Origin: CBDCXF01 sp965223755
Lineage (GTDB): Bacteria; Acidobacteriota; Thermoanaerobaculia; Multivoradales; JAHEKO01
Assembly: GCA_965223755.1 (NCBI GenBank)
Contig: CBDCXF010000002.1
Coordinates: 1,488,001 to 1,552,000, forward strand
DNA: 64,000 nucleotides
Direction: 5' to 3'
Shown here: piece by piece, positions 25,944 through 35,343 of the stretch
Layout of the letters: each line of letters starts with the position of its first letter
Numbering within the stretch: position 1 is the first letter of the stretch
Made by a program: the position numbers and the translations under genes
Notes under the pieces: generated by a model
What the model was told of the DNA's origin: nothing
The model's database searches: none
The model's input: the letters and a program-made list of their open reading frames with translations, nothing else

Positions 25944-26897
25944 ATGCCGCAAGAGGAGCCGCACAGCCGTGAGAGCGTCGCGCAAGGACACACCCCGGTC
26001 TTGGCGGAGGAAGTCCTATTCTGGCTTGAGCCTCGAGCCGGAGTCTTTGTCGACTGCACTCTTGGCGCAGCAGGGCACGCTGCGCGAATCCTCGACGGCC
26101 ACGATCGAGCACTCGTCATCGGCATTGATCGAGATCCCCAAGCGCTCGAACTCGCAGCTCATCGGCTGCGACCTTGGGCGGACCGCGTCCGTCTGGTCGA
26201 GGGCGTTTTTTCCGACTTGCCGGCCTTCCTACAGGGACTGGGCGAGACGCGCGTCGACGGCATCTTCGCCGATCTCGGATTGTCGTCGATGCAACTTGAC
26301 ACGCCAGAGCGCGGTTTCAGTTTTCGCTACGACGCACCCTTGGATATGCGCATGGGACGCGACGGAGCCACAGCGGCCGAGCTGCTAAACGAACTGGAGG
26401 AAGTGGACTTGTACGAGATCTTGCGCGAGTACGGCGAAGAGCGCAAAGCACGCCGCATTGCAAGAGAGATCTGCCGGCGTCGTGCCGAGCAACCCTTGCA
26501 AACCACTCAAGACCTGGTCGACGCGGTCACGGCAGCCAAAGGCGCGCGCCCCGAACGGCCCGGCCATCATCCCGCGACACGCACATTTCAAGCTCTTCGA
26601 ATCGCTGTCAACAAAGAGCTTGAAGGTCTTGAATCTCTGCTCGACAACAGCCTGGAACTCCTCAATCCCAACGGACGCTTGGTTTTGATCTCCTACCACA
26701 GCCTGGAGGATCGCATTGTCAAGCACAAGCTGCGCGCGCTGGCCGAGGTCGAAAAGGATGAAGTTACCGGCCGGCCCTTGAGCGAGCGCAGGGCGATCGA
26801 GATCTTGACCAAGAAGCCGATTCGGCCGAGTGAGAGCGAACTCGCCACCAATCCCAGGGCGCGCTCGGCAAAACTGAGGGCTGCACGGAGGGTTTAG
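25944..26897 (+). CDS. rsmH: 16S rRNA m4C1402 methyltransferase RsmH
   Basis: 317 residues; the ATG at 25944 is preferred over a TTG one codon earlier, though neither has a strong ribosome site. The N-terminus GHTPVLAEEVLFWL and the SAM-binding VDCTLGAAGHAARIL are diagnostic, as are ADLGLSSMQLD, RGFSFRYDAPLDMRM and the C-terminal ISYHSLEDRIVK. It methylates N4 of C1402 in the ribosomal decoding centre. It follows mraZ by 13 bases, the conserved second position of the dcw cluster. Confidence 0.96.
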   Translation: MPQEEPHSRESVAQGHTPVLAEEVLFWLEPRAGVFVDCTLGAAGHAARILDGHDRALVIGIDRDPQALELAAHRLRPWADRVRLVEGVFSDLPAFLQGLGETRVDGIFADLGLSSMQLDTPERGFSFRYDAPLDMRMGRDGATAAELLNELEEVDLYEILREYGEERKARRIAREICRRRAEQPLQTTQDLVDAVTAAKGARPERPGHHPATRTFQALRIAVNKELEGLESLLDNSLELLNPNGRLVLISYHSLEDRIVKHKLRALAEVEKDEVTGRPLSERRAIEILTKKPIRPSESELATNPRARSAKLRAARRV

Positions 26898-27239
26898 GTG
26901 CGCGGCGCCTACGTCACCACACGCCCGGTCACCAATACTTACTTGGTCCGCGAGCGCGATCGCCGCATGATCCGAGAGTTGCTCCTGGTCGTGATTTTGG
27001 CCGCCCCTCCGGTGGTGGGGGCCTTGGCCAACACCTGGCTGCGCACCCAGGTCGTTCACACCGGCTATGACATCCACCGCAAAGAAAAAGCTCTCGCCGA
27101 TCTCGAACGTGCGGAGAAGCAATTGCGTCTTGAGTGGACGCAGTTGTCGAGCCCTGCCGAACTAGAAAAGCGGGCTCGCGTTCTCGGCTTGGTTGAGCCC
27201 GATTTGGAGCAAGTGGAACGGTTGGGGGCGATGCCTTGA
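26898..27239 (+). CDS. ftsL: Cell division protein FtsL
   Basis: 113 residues, starting at a GTG directly after the rsmH stop. One membrane helix (about residues 28-46, LLLVVILAAPPVVGALANTW) is followed by a coiled coil (about 55-85) and a short extracytoplasmic tail containing SPAELEKRARVLGLVEP, the usual FtsL ending. Sequence conservation of FtsL is low in all bacteria; identity rests on topology and on its position between rsmH and ftsI. It forms the FtsQLB complex with FtsB (18029) and FtsQ (37824). Confidence 0.85.
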   Translation: MRGAYVTTRPVTNTYLVRERDRRMIRELLLVVILAAPPVVGALANTWLRTQVVHTGYDIHRKEKALADLERAEKQLRLEWTQLSSPAELEKRARVLGLVEPDLEQVERLGAMP

Positions 27240-29017
27240 ACCGAATTCGCGGTGGCGTGGTACTTCTACTCCTGGTCGGTTGGATCGGGGGCATCGGATA
27301 CCGCCTCTTCGATCTCCAAGTTCGCCGTAGCGAGGATTATCGTCGCCAAGCCGAGCGCCAACAGCAGCGCGTGGTTGAACTCGATCCTCCTCGCGGCACC
27401 ATCTACGATCGCCGGGGCCGGCCGCTGGCGGTGTCGGTGACGGTGGAATCAGCTTATGCCGTGCCGGCCCGAGTTAAGGATCCCCAGCATGCGGCAGCCA
27501 AGATCGCCGCGATCATCGGCGAAGAGCCGCGAGAAATCCTCAAGAGTTTGACCGCTGAGCGTAGTTTCGTTTGGGTGGCGCGCAAACTGGACCCTGATCA
27601 GTCCGGACAGATCCGTGCCTTGGGGCTGGACGGCGTGGATTTCGTCAAGGAGTCTCGTCGTTACTACCCAAACGGCACCCTGGCGGCAAATCTTCTTGGC
27701 TTTGTTGGCACCGACCATCACGGTTTGGGAGGACTGGAAGCTCGCTACAACGAAACCGTTACGGGAGCCACGGTCGAGCGCCAGATTGTGCGCGACGCTC
27801 GCGGCGCCTGGGTGACGGCCGAAGAACGGGCCTTCTTCGAGCCCGAGCCAGGGGCCGATCTAACCCTTACGATCGATGCTGTCGTCCAGAGCATCGTCGA
27901 GTCCGAGCTCACCGAGGCGGTCAAAAAGTCCAATGCCCTCGGCGGCATGGCGGCGTTCTTGGATCCCAGCAACGGAGACATTCTGGCGATGGCGGCGGTG
28001 CCAACGTTCAACCCCAACGAATATGGCAAAGCTACCGCCCACGCTCGCCGCCTGCGTCCGGTGAGTGACGTATTCGAGCCCGGTTCGACCTTCAAGGTAT
28101 TCCCTCTGGCGGCGGCTTTGGCCGACCACTTGCTCACCGTCAATGACGAATTCGACTGCGGCAACGGCTTCGTCATTCTCGGCAATGGCAAGCGCGTCAA
28201 AGACCACCATGCCTACGACCGTCTGACCGTTACCGAGATTCTCGCCAAGTCTTCAAATGTCGGCGCCATCCGTATCGGCGAAATCGCCGGCCGCGATCGA
28301 CTCTACGCCACGATCTCGGATTTCGGATTCGGACGCCGAACACGCGTTGACTTGCCGGGAGAAAGCGGTGGCATTCTGAGGAAAGTCGAAGACTGGGATA
28401 AATATCAGCACGCGTACGTCTCGTTTGGCCATGGAGTTTCTGTGACCGCCGTTCAGCTGGTTAACGCCTTCGCGGCAATTGCCAACGGAGGGACACTTTG
28501 GCGCCCTCGCGTGGTCGCAAAGGTCGGCGAGACTCCGAGTAGTGAGCCGGAGGTTCTTGGCCGACCCATCGACCGAGCCACAGCGATCTCGCTGGAGCGC
28601 GTTCTTGAAGCGGTTGCCGAGGAAGGAACTGCGAAGTCAGCCCGCGTTCCCGGCTATCGAGTCGCGGGCAAGACGGGGACTCCGCAGAAGCTAATGCGGG
28701 ACGGCAGGGGCTACTCGCATCAGTTCTACATGCCTAGCTTTGTTGGCTTTGCCCCAGCCCGCGAGCCACAGATTGTCGGCCTGGTCCTGATCGACGAGCC
28801 CGCGGGGGCAGAGGAAGGCGGAGTGGTGGCTGCCCCGACTTTTCGCCGCATCGCCGAGCGCATTTTTCGTTACTGGCGGCTCGCCCCAGACGATAGCTGG
28901 CCTCCAGAGCCCGAGGTCCCGGCACCCATGGTCGCGGCTTTGAGTGAGGCCGGCCTGAGCGCTTCCAACGCAGTCGCTCCCAGCCCAGTCGCTCCAAACC
29001 GGGGAGTCGAGGGGTGA
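27236..29017 (+). CDS. ftsI: Septal peptidoglycan transpeptidase FtsI (PBP3)
   Basis: 593 residues from a TTG overlapping the ftsL stop. An N-terminal membrane helix (about 5-22) leads into the pedestal domain (PPRGTIYDRRGRPLAVS) and the penicillin-binding transpeptidase domain. Active-site motifs: SxxK at S284-K287 (GSTFK), SSN at 339-341 and KTG at 479-481. No PASTA domain is visible at the C-terminus; instead there is a short Ala/Pro/Val-rich tail. It crosslinks septal peptidoglycan as partner of FtsW (34258). The stop overlaps the murE GTG. Confidence 0.95.
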   Translation: MNRIRGGVVLLLLVGWIGGIGYRLFDLQVRRSEDYRRQAERQQQRVVELDPPRGTIYDRRGRPLAVSVTVESAYAVPARVKDPQHAAAKIAAIIGEEPREILKSLTAERSFVWVARKLDPDQSGQIRALGLDGVDFVKESRRYYPNGTLAANLLGFVGTDHHGLGGLEARYNETVTGATVERQIVRDARGAWVTAEERAFFEPEPGADLTLTIDAVVQSIVESELTEAVKKSNALGGMAAFLDPSNGDILAMAAVPTFNPNEYGKATAHARRLRPVSDVFEPGSTFKVFPLAAALADHLLTVNDEFDCGNGFVILGNGKRVKDHHAYDRLTVTEILAKSSNVGAIRIGEIAGRDRLYATISDFGFGRRTRVDLPGESGGILRKVEDWDKYQHAYVSFGHGVSVTAVQLVNAFAAIANGGTLWRPRVVAKVGETPSSEPEVLGRPIDRATAISLERVLEAVAEEGTAKSARVPGYRVAGKTGTPQKLMRDGRGYSHQFYMPSFVGFAPAREPQIVGLVLIDEPAGAEEGGVVAAPTFRRIAERIFRYWRLAPDDSWPPEPEVPAPMVAALSEAGLSASNAVAPSPVAPNRGVEG

Positions 29018-30456
29018 ACGTGACCGAGCTGATGCGCGATCTCCCCGTTGCGGGCCGGTTTCCTGAGGGGCTCGAGATCTCCGGTATCCAACTGGACTCT
29101 CGTTTGGTCGAGCCGGGCGACCTTTTCGTCGCGTTGGTGGGCGACAACTATGACGGTCGCGTCTTCGCCGCTGACGCCATCGAGCGCGGAGCGGTTGCGG
29201 TTTTGGGCCAAGGCGATCCAATTGGCGCGGTTGCGGCGCCTTGGCTGACCGCCGATCAGCCGCGGGCTCTCTTGGCAGTGCTTTCCAGTCGCATGTGGGA
29301 TGCCCCCGACCGGCGCCTAACCACCGTGGGAGTCACCGGCACCAACGGCAAGACCACCGTCGCCGAACTCGTCACCGCCATCCTCGGTGAGGCCGGACGC
29401 AACCCGGCCCGCATCGGCACCTTGGGAACCAAATTTGCCGGTGACAGCATTCCGGGCACCCACACGACACCCGAAGCTCCGGCTCTCTTCGCGCAATTGG
29501 ATCGGGTGGAGAAGCTGGGTGCCGACTCCGCAGTCTTGGAAGTTTCCAGCCACGCACTCGCTCTCGGTCGAGTTGGGGAGCTGACCTTCGATGTCGCGGT
29601 CTTCACCAACCTCAGCCGCGATCACTTTGATTTCCACAGTGGGTGGGAGGACTACTTCGAAACCAAGGCGCGACTCTTCGTCCAATTGAAGCCCGCGGGC
29701 AAGGCCGTCATTTGCATCGACGACACCTACGGACGTCGTTTGGCGGAGCGAGTACCGAACTGCATGACCTACGGCAACCAAGGTGAAGTCAGGCCGACCG
29801 AAGCTCACCTCGATTTGACCGGAATTCGAGCCACCGTTGCAACACCACGCGGGGCAATAGAAATCGACAGTCAGTTAGTGGGTGGCTACAACCTCACGAA
29901 CTTGGTCGCGGCAGTCGCGATCGGTGAAGCACTTGATATTCCGCACCAAGCTACAGCAACCGCTCTCAGCAAAGCGGCGCCGGTACCGGGACGGCTGGAG
30001 CGAGTGCAGGGAGCGATCCCTGCGTTTGTGGACTACGCGCACACACCTTCGGGGTTGGAAGCGGCGCTGACTGCTCTGCGAGAACTGGGCGCTAAGCATC
30101 TGATCACCGTTTTTGGCTGCGGAGGAGATCGCGATTCCGGCAAGCGGGTACCAATGGGGATGGCGGCGGGGCGACTGTCGGACCTGGCGATCGCCACTTC
30201 TGACAATCCCCGCAATGAAGATCCCATGCGCATCCTGGCCGCCGTTGAACAGGGCCTGGTGGCGGCAAAGGCCGACAACTACCTTGTTGAACCTAGCCGG
30301 CGCGCAGCGATCGGGCGTGCGATCGAAGCCGCCACTCCGGATTCGGTCGTCCTGGTGGCCGGCAAGGGTCACGAAGAGGTGCAGATTCTCGGCGCCGAAA
30401 GGATTCCGTTCTCTGACCGCGATGAATTGGCCGCGGCGCTGGAGGAACTCGCGTGA
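29014..30456 (+). CDS. murE: UDP-MurNAc-tripeptide synthetase MurE (meso-DAP adding)
   Basis: 480 residues. The ATP-binding loop TGTNGKTT lies at residues 108-115. Substrate-binding and metal-ligand regions follow (HTTPEAPALF; LEVSSHALALGRV; NLSRDHFDFH). The specificity motif DNPR is at 397-400; in characterised enzymes it selects meso-diaminopimelate rather than L-lysine, so the cell wall should be DAP-type. Start GTG overlaps the ftsI stop and the 3' end overlaps murF (GTGA). Family length is 480-510. Confidence 0.96.
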   Translation: MNVTELMRDLPVAGRFPEGLEISGIQLDSRLVEPGDLFVALVGDNYDGRVFAADAIERGAVAVLGQGDPIGAVAAPWLTADQPRALLAVLSSRMWDAPDRRLTTVGVTGTNGKTTVAELVTAILGEAGRNPARIGTLGTKFAGDSIPGTHTTPEAPALFAQLDRVEKLGADSAVLEVSSHALALGRVGELTFDVAVFTNLSRDHFDFHSGWEDYFETKARLFVQLKPAGKAVICIDDTYGRRLAERVPNCMTYGNQGEVRPTEAHLDLTGIRATVATPRGAIEIDSQLVGGYNLTNLVAAVAIGEALDIPHQATATALSKAAPVPGRLERVQGAIPAFVDYAHTPSGLEAALTALRELGAKHLITVFGCGGDRDSGKRVPMGMAAGRLSDLAIATSDNPRNEDPMRILAAVEQGLVAAKADNYLVEPSRRAAIGRAIEAATPDSVVLVAGKGHEEVQILGAERIPFSDRDELAAALEELA

Positions 30457-31853
30457 GCGAGCGCAATATCGGTACCGCCGCTGAAGCCATGTCGGCTCGG
30501 GTTCTGTGGGGCGCACCCACGGATCCGTGGAGCGGCGTGCAAATCGACTCGCGCAAGGTGGCGGCCGGGGACTTGTTCTTCGCCCTTGCCGGCGAACAGA
30601 CCGACGGTCACCATTTTGTCGGCGCGGCGCTCGATTCCGGCGCCGCTGGGGTGGTCGTCGCGCAGGTTCCTTCGAGCAGCTCGCGGACCGGCGCGGGCCT
30701 CCTCGTCAACGACACCTTCGCCGCACTGCACGACCTGACAACCGTCGTGCGCGGCGATGTCCCGCAACATTTGGTCGCCGTCACGGGGTCAGCCGGCAAG
30801 ACCACGACCAAAGAGCTACTGGGGCGCATGCTGGCTAAGAGATTTCGCACCGCAGTCAGTCCCGGCAATCTCAACAACCTCTACGGCTTTCCTCTGTCGT
30901 TGCTCAACATTCCTGCGGACACAGAGTGGATGGTGGCGGAGATGGGCATGTCCGAGCCCGGCGAACTGGCGCGCGTGAGCCGTCTCGGTCGTCCGGAAGT
31001 GGCTGTCTATACCAACGTCGGCGAAGCTCACCTCGAAGGACTGGGGTCGTTAGCGGCGATCGTTGACGCCAAGGCGGAGCTACTGGAGGGCCTGAAAAAG
31101 GGCGGACTGATGGTCGCCAACGCCAACGACGAGCGGGTGTTGGAGATTGCAGCACGCCACCGCCAGCGAGGCGGCAGAGTCCTCAGCTACGGCAGCCACC
31201 CAGCAGACGTCGAGCTCGATGAGCTTGAGGCGGTGCCGGAAGGCACCCGCTTTCGGTTGTCTTTCGGCTCCGATTTCATTGATGTGCGACTTCATCTACA
31301 CGGCGCCTACAACGCTTGGAACTTCACTGCTGCGGCCGCGGCCGCGCACCACTTGGGAGTTGGCGTCGACACCATTGCCGAGGTGGGTCAGGAAGTTGAG
31401 GCGTTGGCCATGCGCGGCCAACTGGAGTCCCTCACTTCAGGAATCGTCCTCATTGACGACAGCTACAACTCCAATCCCAGCGCGCTTAAGGCAGCGATAG
31501 CTGCGGCCGCTTCCGTTCCTTCCAAACGGCGGCTTTTGATCGCGGGATCGATGCTGGAACTGGGCCCGGCGTCGGCCGAGCTTCATCGAGACGCTGGCAA
31601 CGACGCCGTCCGCCGGGGGTTCAACCGGGTGGTCGGTGTTGGGGAGGAAGCCAAGGAGCTCGCCGCCGCCGCCGAACACCATGGTGCCGAGGTGCAGTGG
31701 TTTGCAACCGCGGATGAGGCCGCTGTTGCGGTCGTCGGCGACGTGGAAGACGAAACTTTGGTGTTGGTCAAAGGTTCGCGCGGCATCGGTTTGGAAGTTG
31801 TTGCAGCGGGGATCCGCGATCGATTCGGCGAGGAGGGTCGGCGTGCTGTATAG
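30453..31853 (+). CDS. murF: UDP-MurNAc-tripeptide:D-Ala-D-Ala ligase MurF
   Basis: 466 residues from a GTG overlapping murE. The ATP loop TGSAGKTTTK starts at residue 111. Other family motifs: SPGNLNNLYGFPLSLL, VAEMGMSEPGELARVS, TNVGEAHLEGLGS and the C-terminal IDDSYNSNPSALKAAI. It adds D-Ala-D-Ala to complete UDP-MurNAc-pentapeptide. The D-Ala-D-Ala ligase itself (ddl) is not in this cluster. The 3' end overlaps mraY by 11 bases. Confidence 0.96.
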   Translation: MSERNIGTAAEAMSARVLWGAPTDPWSGVQIDSRKVAAGDLFFALAGEQTDGHHFVGAALDSGAAGVVVAQVPSSSSRTGAGLLVNDTFAALHDLTTVVRGDVPQHLVAVTGSAGKTTTKELLGRMLAKRFRTAVSPGNLNNLYGFPLSLLNIPADTEWMVAEMGMSEPGELARVSRLGRPEVAVYTNVGEAHLEGLGSLAAIVDAKAELLEGLKKGGLMVANANDERVLEIAARHRQRGGRVLSYGSHPADVELDELEAVPEGTRFRLSFGSDFIDVRLHLHGAYNAWNFTAAAAAAHHLGVGVDTIAEVGQEVEALAMRGQLESLTSGIVLIDDSYNSNPSALKAAIAAAASVPSKRRLLIAGSMLELGPASAELHRDAGNDAVRRGFNRVVGVGEEAKELAAAAEHHGAEVQWFATADEAAVAVVGDVEDETLVLVKGSRGIGLEVVAAGIRDRFGEEGRRAV

Positions 31854-32922
31854 CTGGCTGTACTCCTTGCGCGAGGTGTCGGCGGCGTTCAACGTCTTCC
31901 GCTATTTAACCTTTCGCACCGCGCTGGCCGCTGCGACTGCTTTGGCCTTGTCGCTGCTGTTGGGGCCGCCGGTCATTCGAGCTTTGCGCCGCCTGTCGGT
32001 CGGCCAGGAAGTTCGCCAGGAGGGGCCGCAAAGTCACCACGCCAAACAGGGCACTCCGACGATGGGCGGCGTCCTGATTCTCCTAGCGGTCATACTGCCG
32101 ACTCTGCTGTGGGCCGATCTCGGCAACCGATTCGTCTGGATCGCGGTCGGCACCATGGCTGCCTTCGCCCTGATCGGCTTCACCGACGACTTCCTCAAAG
32201 TGCGCCGCCGTCACTCCGGGGGCGTTTCCGCTCGCCTCAAGTTCGCGTTGCAGGTCACTGTCGGCTTGGCGATGGGTGCCTTGGCCGTCTCGGGGTCCAG
32301 TGCCCTCGGTTCTGAGGTGGCGTTGCCGTTTTTCAAGCGCGCCGTCTTCGATCTGGGTGTTCTTTACATCCCCTTTGTCGCTTTTGTTCTCGCTGGCGCT
32401 TCCAATGCCGTCAACCTGACCGACGGCCTCGATGGCTTGGCGATCGGTTCGACTTTGATCGCGGCGGCGACTTATGCAGTTTTTACCTATGTCGCGGGCA
32501 ACCGCGTCGTTTCGGAGTATCTGCAGGTGCCGTATGTCGCGGGAGTGGGGGAGGTAACCGTGTTCTGCGGCGCCTTGGTGGGGGCCAGTTTGGGATTTTT
32601 GTGGTTCAACTGCCACCCCGCCGAAGTCTTCATGGGCGACACCGGATCGCTCGCCATTGGCGGCGCCATCGGTGCCGTCGCCGTACTTTCCAAACAAGAG
32701 ATCTTGCTCGGGCTGGTGGGCGGTCTGTTCGTGATCGAAGCACTTTCGGTCATCGTTCAGGTGGCCTCCTTTAAGTCCACCGGGCGCCGCGTGCTGCGCA
32801 TGGCGCCGATTCACCATCACTTCGAACTCGGCGGCTGGGCCGAACCCAAGGTCATCGTGCGCTTCTGGATCGTGTCGATCTTCTTTGCGTTGATGAGCCT
32901 TGCCACATTGAAGCTGCGATGA
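31843..32922 (+). CDS. mraY: Phospho-MurNAc-pentapeptide translocase MraY
   Basis: 359 residues from the GTG at 31843 with an AGGAGGG site six bases upstream; this gives the standard 360-residue size. About ten membrane helices. Motifs: KQGTPTMGGVLIL, the catalytic aspartates in IGFTDDFLKV, NAVNLTDGLDGLAIG, VFMGDTGSLAIGG and the PIHHHFE histidine box. It transfers phospho-MurNAc-pentapeptide onto undecaprenyl phosphate to form lipid I on the inner membrane. Confidence 0.97.
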   Translation: MLYSWLYSLREVSAAFNVFRYLTFRTALAAATALALSLLLGPPVIRALRRLSVGQEVRQEGPQSHHAKQGTPTMGGVLILLAVILPTLLWADLGNRFVWIAVGTMAAFALIGFTDDFLKVRRRHSGGVSARLKFALQVTVGLAMGALAVSGSSALGSEVALPFFKRAVFDLGVLYIPFVAFVLAGASNAVNLTDGLDGLAIGSTLIAAATYAVFTYVAGNRVVSEYLQVPYVAGVGEVTVFCGALVGASLGFLWFNCHPAEVFMGDTGSLAIGGAIGAVAVLSKQEILLGLVGGLFVIEALSVIVQVASFKSTGRRVLRMAPIHHHFELGGWAEPKVIVRFWIVSIFFALMSLATLKLR

Positions 32923-34265
32923 GGTCCTCGGTGCGCGATTGGAAACGAATCTTGATCTGCGGCCACGGCGTTTCGGGTCGTGCGGCTTCGAAACTGGCGC
33001 GCGCGCGCGGTCAAGAAGTTATGGTGACCGACGATCGCGCCGACGTCCTTGAGCAACTCGACGGGGTCGAAGTTTGGCGTCGGGTGGAGCGTGACACTGA
33101 GTGGCCGGACGGAATCGACGGCGTCGTCGTCAGCCCAGGGGTTCCCAATCATGCCCCGGTCTTGGAGGCGGCACGCGGGCGCGGCATCGCCGTGGTAGCC
33201 GAAGTGGAATTCGCCTATCAGTGGAGCGATCCGGCGACTTTCGTAGGGATTACCGGCAGCAACGGCAAGAGCACGACGACAGCGTTGACCGGTGAGATTC
33301 TGCGGCTGGGCCGAGAGTCGGTTTCCGTCTGTGGAAACTTCGGCCTTGCGCTTTCCGAGGCGGTGGCCGAGCGGCACGAGATCTACGTTGTTGAGCTGTC
33401 CAGTTTTCAGCTCGAGAACATCGTCCAGTTTCGACCCAAAGTTGCGGCCTGGATCAACTGGGCGCCGGACCATCTCGATCGGCACGGCTCCGCCGAGACC
33501 TACGCCGCGGCCAAGGCTCGCTTGTTCGAGAATCAGAGAGACACAGACATCGCGGTCATCAACGGCGATGACGAGACCGTCGCTGCGGTCGAGACTCGGG
33601 CGCAAACAAGAACTTTCTCGATCAATAGCGCTGTGAAAAACGGTTGCTTTCTGGATGGCAGCGAAGTCATGGAGACGGTTTCCGGCCACCTCGAGCCCTT
33701 GTTCTCACGCTCGGATCTGTCGCTTCCCGGCGGTCACAACCTCGAAAACGCCATGGCCGCTGCGTTGATCGCTCGCTCGCTGGGAGTCTCCCACGAGCAA
33801 GTGCGCTCCGGTCTACAAAGCTTCCGCGGGCTTCCGCATCGGCTCGAGTTCGTCGCAGAGAAGCGTGGCGTCCGCTATTTCAACGACTCCAAGGGAACCA
33901 ATCCGGCGGCGACTGCGGGTTCTCTTGCGGCCTTCGACAGCAGGGTGCACTTGATCGTGGGCGGACGCAGCAAAGGCACAGGCGCGCGACCCATCGTTGA
34001 TCTCACAACGGGGCGAGTCGTTCGGATCTACGGAATCGGTGAAGCGGGGCCGGAACTGGCGCCTGCTTTCGCCGAGCACGTTCCGTTCGAAGTGCACGAG
34101 CGCCTCGACGGCGCGGTGTCGGCGGCCGCCCAACGTGCGCAATCGGGAGACGTGGTGCTGCTGTCCCCCGCCTGCGCCAGTTTCGATCAATACGAGAACT
34201 TCGAACGACGCGGCGAGCACTTCCGAGCTCTGGTCGAGCAGCTGGGGGTCGAATCGGATGGCTAA
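32919..34265 (+). CDS. murD: UDP-MurNAc-L-alanine:D-glutamate ligase MurD
   Basis: 448 residues, ATG overlapping the mraY stop. Rossmann-like N-terminal domain (ILICGHGVSGRAASKLA), ATP loop TGSNGKST from residue 112, then VVELSSFQLE, INWAPDHLDRHGS and the C-terminal NDSKGTNPAATAGSL. It adds D-Glu to UDP-MurNAc-L-Ala in the cytoplasm. The end overlaps ftsW by eight bases. Confidence 0.96.
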   Translation: MRSSVRDWKRILICGHGVSGRAASKLARARGQEVMVTDDRADVLEQLDGVEVWRRVERDTEWPDGIDGVVVSPGVPNHAPVLEAARGRGIAVVAEVEFAYQWSDPATFVGITGSNGKSTTTALTGEILRLGRESVSVCGNFGLALSEAVAERHEIYVVELSSFQLENIVQFRPKVAAWINWAPDHLDRHGSAETYAAAKARLFENQRDTDIAVINGDDETVAAVETRAQTRTFSINSAVKNGCFLDGSEVMETVSGHLEPLFSRSDLSLPGGHNLENAMAAALIARSLGVSHEQVRSGLQSFRGLPHRLEFVAEKRGVRYFNDSKGTNPAATAGSLAAFDSRVHLIVGGRSKGTGARPIVDLTTGRVVRIYGIGEAGPELAPAFAEHVPFEVHERLDGAVSAAAQRAQSGDVVLLSPACASFDQYENFERRGEHFRALVEQLGVESDG

Positions 34266-35343
34266 GAAACTTGCCTTCGACAAGGTCCTGTTCACCACCG
34301 TCGTGGTGCTGGTGGCGTTGGGCTTGGTGATGGTCGAGTCGGCGTCAGCAGTGTTTGGCCAGGGCAATGACATCGGGCTCAGCCGCTTATTCACCAAGCA
34401 GGTCCTGGCGGCCGGGCTGGGGATCCTGGCAATGCTGGTAGCGATGCACGTCGACTATCGGCGCTGGGGGCGCACGCCAATCCTCACGGCGATGGTCGTC
34501 GCGGTTTTGGTGCTGCTGGTCGCAGTCTTGTTCGGTCCGCAGATCAACGGCACCCGACGCTGGATTCTGCTCGCCGGGTTCTCCTTGCAACCTTCGGAGT
34601 TGGCCAAGATCGCGGCTGTCTTCTTCATGGCTGCGCTCATCGACCGAACGCAAGACGCCGAACGCGATCGCGAACTGCTCTTCCCCGTGGCCTTGGTGCC
34701 GGGGGTCTTCGTTGCCCTAATTCTGCTTGAGACCGACCTCGGCACCGCCATCATCGTCACCGCGATTACCGGCCTGATGCTGTTTCTGGGTGGGCTCAAG
34801 TGGCGCTATGTGTTGCCGGTGGTGGTGGCCTTGCCGGCTGCGGCCTATGGCCTGATGCAGGCGGTCGACTATCAACGCAGCCGCTGGACCGCGTTTCTCA
34901 ATCCCGAAGACGACCCTCTAGGACACGCCTGGCAGGTCAAGCAGTCCCTCATCGCAATCGGATCGGGTGGAATCCTCGGTTTGGGTCCAGGGGAAAGTCT
35001 GCAGAAGCTGCACTTCCTGCCGTTTCCGTATTCCGACTTTCTCTTCGCCATTATCGGCGAAGAACTTGGTTTGGTCGGCGCCCTCGCCGTCGTAGTCCTT
35101 TTTGCCCTGCTGGCATGGCGTGGCATTCGCGCTGGGCGACTCGCCCCCGACCTTTTCGGCCAGCACCTGGCCTGGGGATTGACCGCGATGATCGTTCTGC
35201 AGGCGCTGCTGCACATATCGGTCGCTCTGTCTCTGGCGCCGACCACCGGAATCACTCTGCCGCTGATGTCCTATGGCGGCTCCTCCATGGTGGTGACGCT
35301 GGCTGCGTGCGGCGTTCTCCTCAACGTTTCGCAACATGGATAA
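34258..35343 (+). CDS. ftsW: Septal peptidoglycan polymerase FtsW (SEDS family)
   Basis: 361 residues from the ATG at 34258 inside the end of murD. Ten membrane helices are apparent. SEDS motifs: GTRRWILLAGFSLQPSELAK, ETDLGTAIIV, the catalytic-loop region DDPLGHAWQVKQSLIAIGSG, FLFAIIGEELGLVG and PLMSYGGSSM. It polymerises septal glycan strands with FtsI. FtsW rather than RodA is assigned from dcw location. The 3' end overlaps murG by eight bases. Confidence 0.95.
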   Translation: MAKKLAFDKVLFTTVVVLVALGLVMVESASAVFGQGNDIGLSRLFTKQVLAAGLGILAMLVAMHVDYRRWGRTPILTAMVVAVLVLLVAVLFGPQINGTRRWILLAGFSLQPSELAKIAAVFFMAALIDRTQDAERDRELLFPVALVPGVFVALILLETDLGTAIIVTAITGLMLFLGGLKWRYVLPVVVALPAAAYGLMQAVDYQRSRWTAFLNPEDDPLGHAWQVKQSLIAIGSGGILGLGPGESLQKLHFLPFPYSDFLFAIIGEELGLVGALAVVVLFALLAWRGIRAGRLAPDLFGQHLAWGLTAMIVLQALLHISVALSLAPTTGITLPLMSYGGSSMVVTLAACGVLLNVSQHG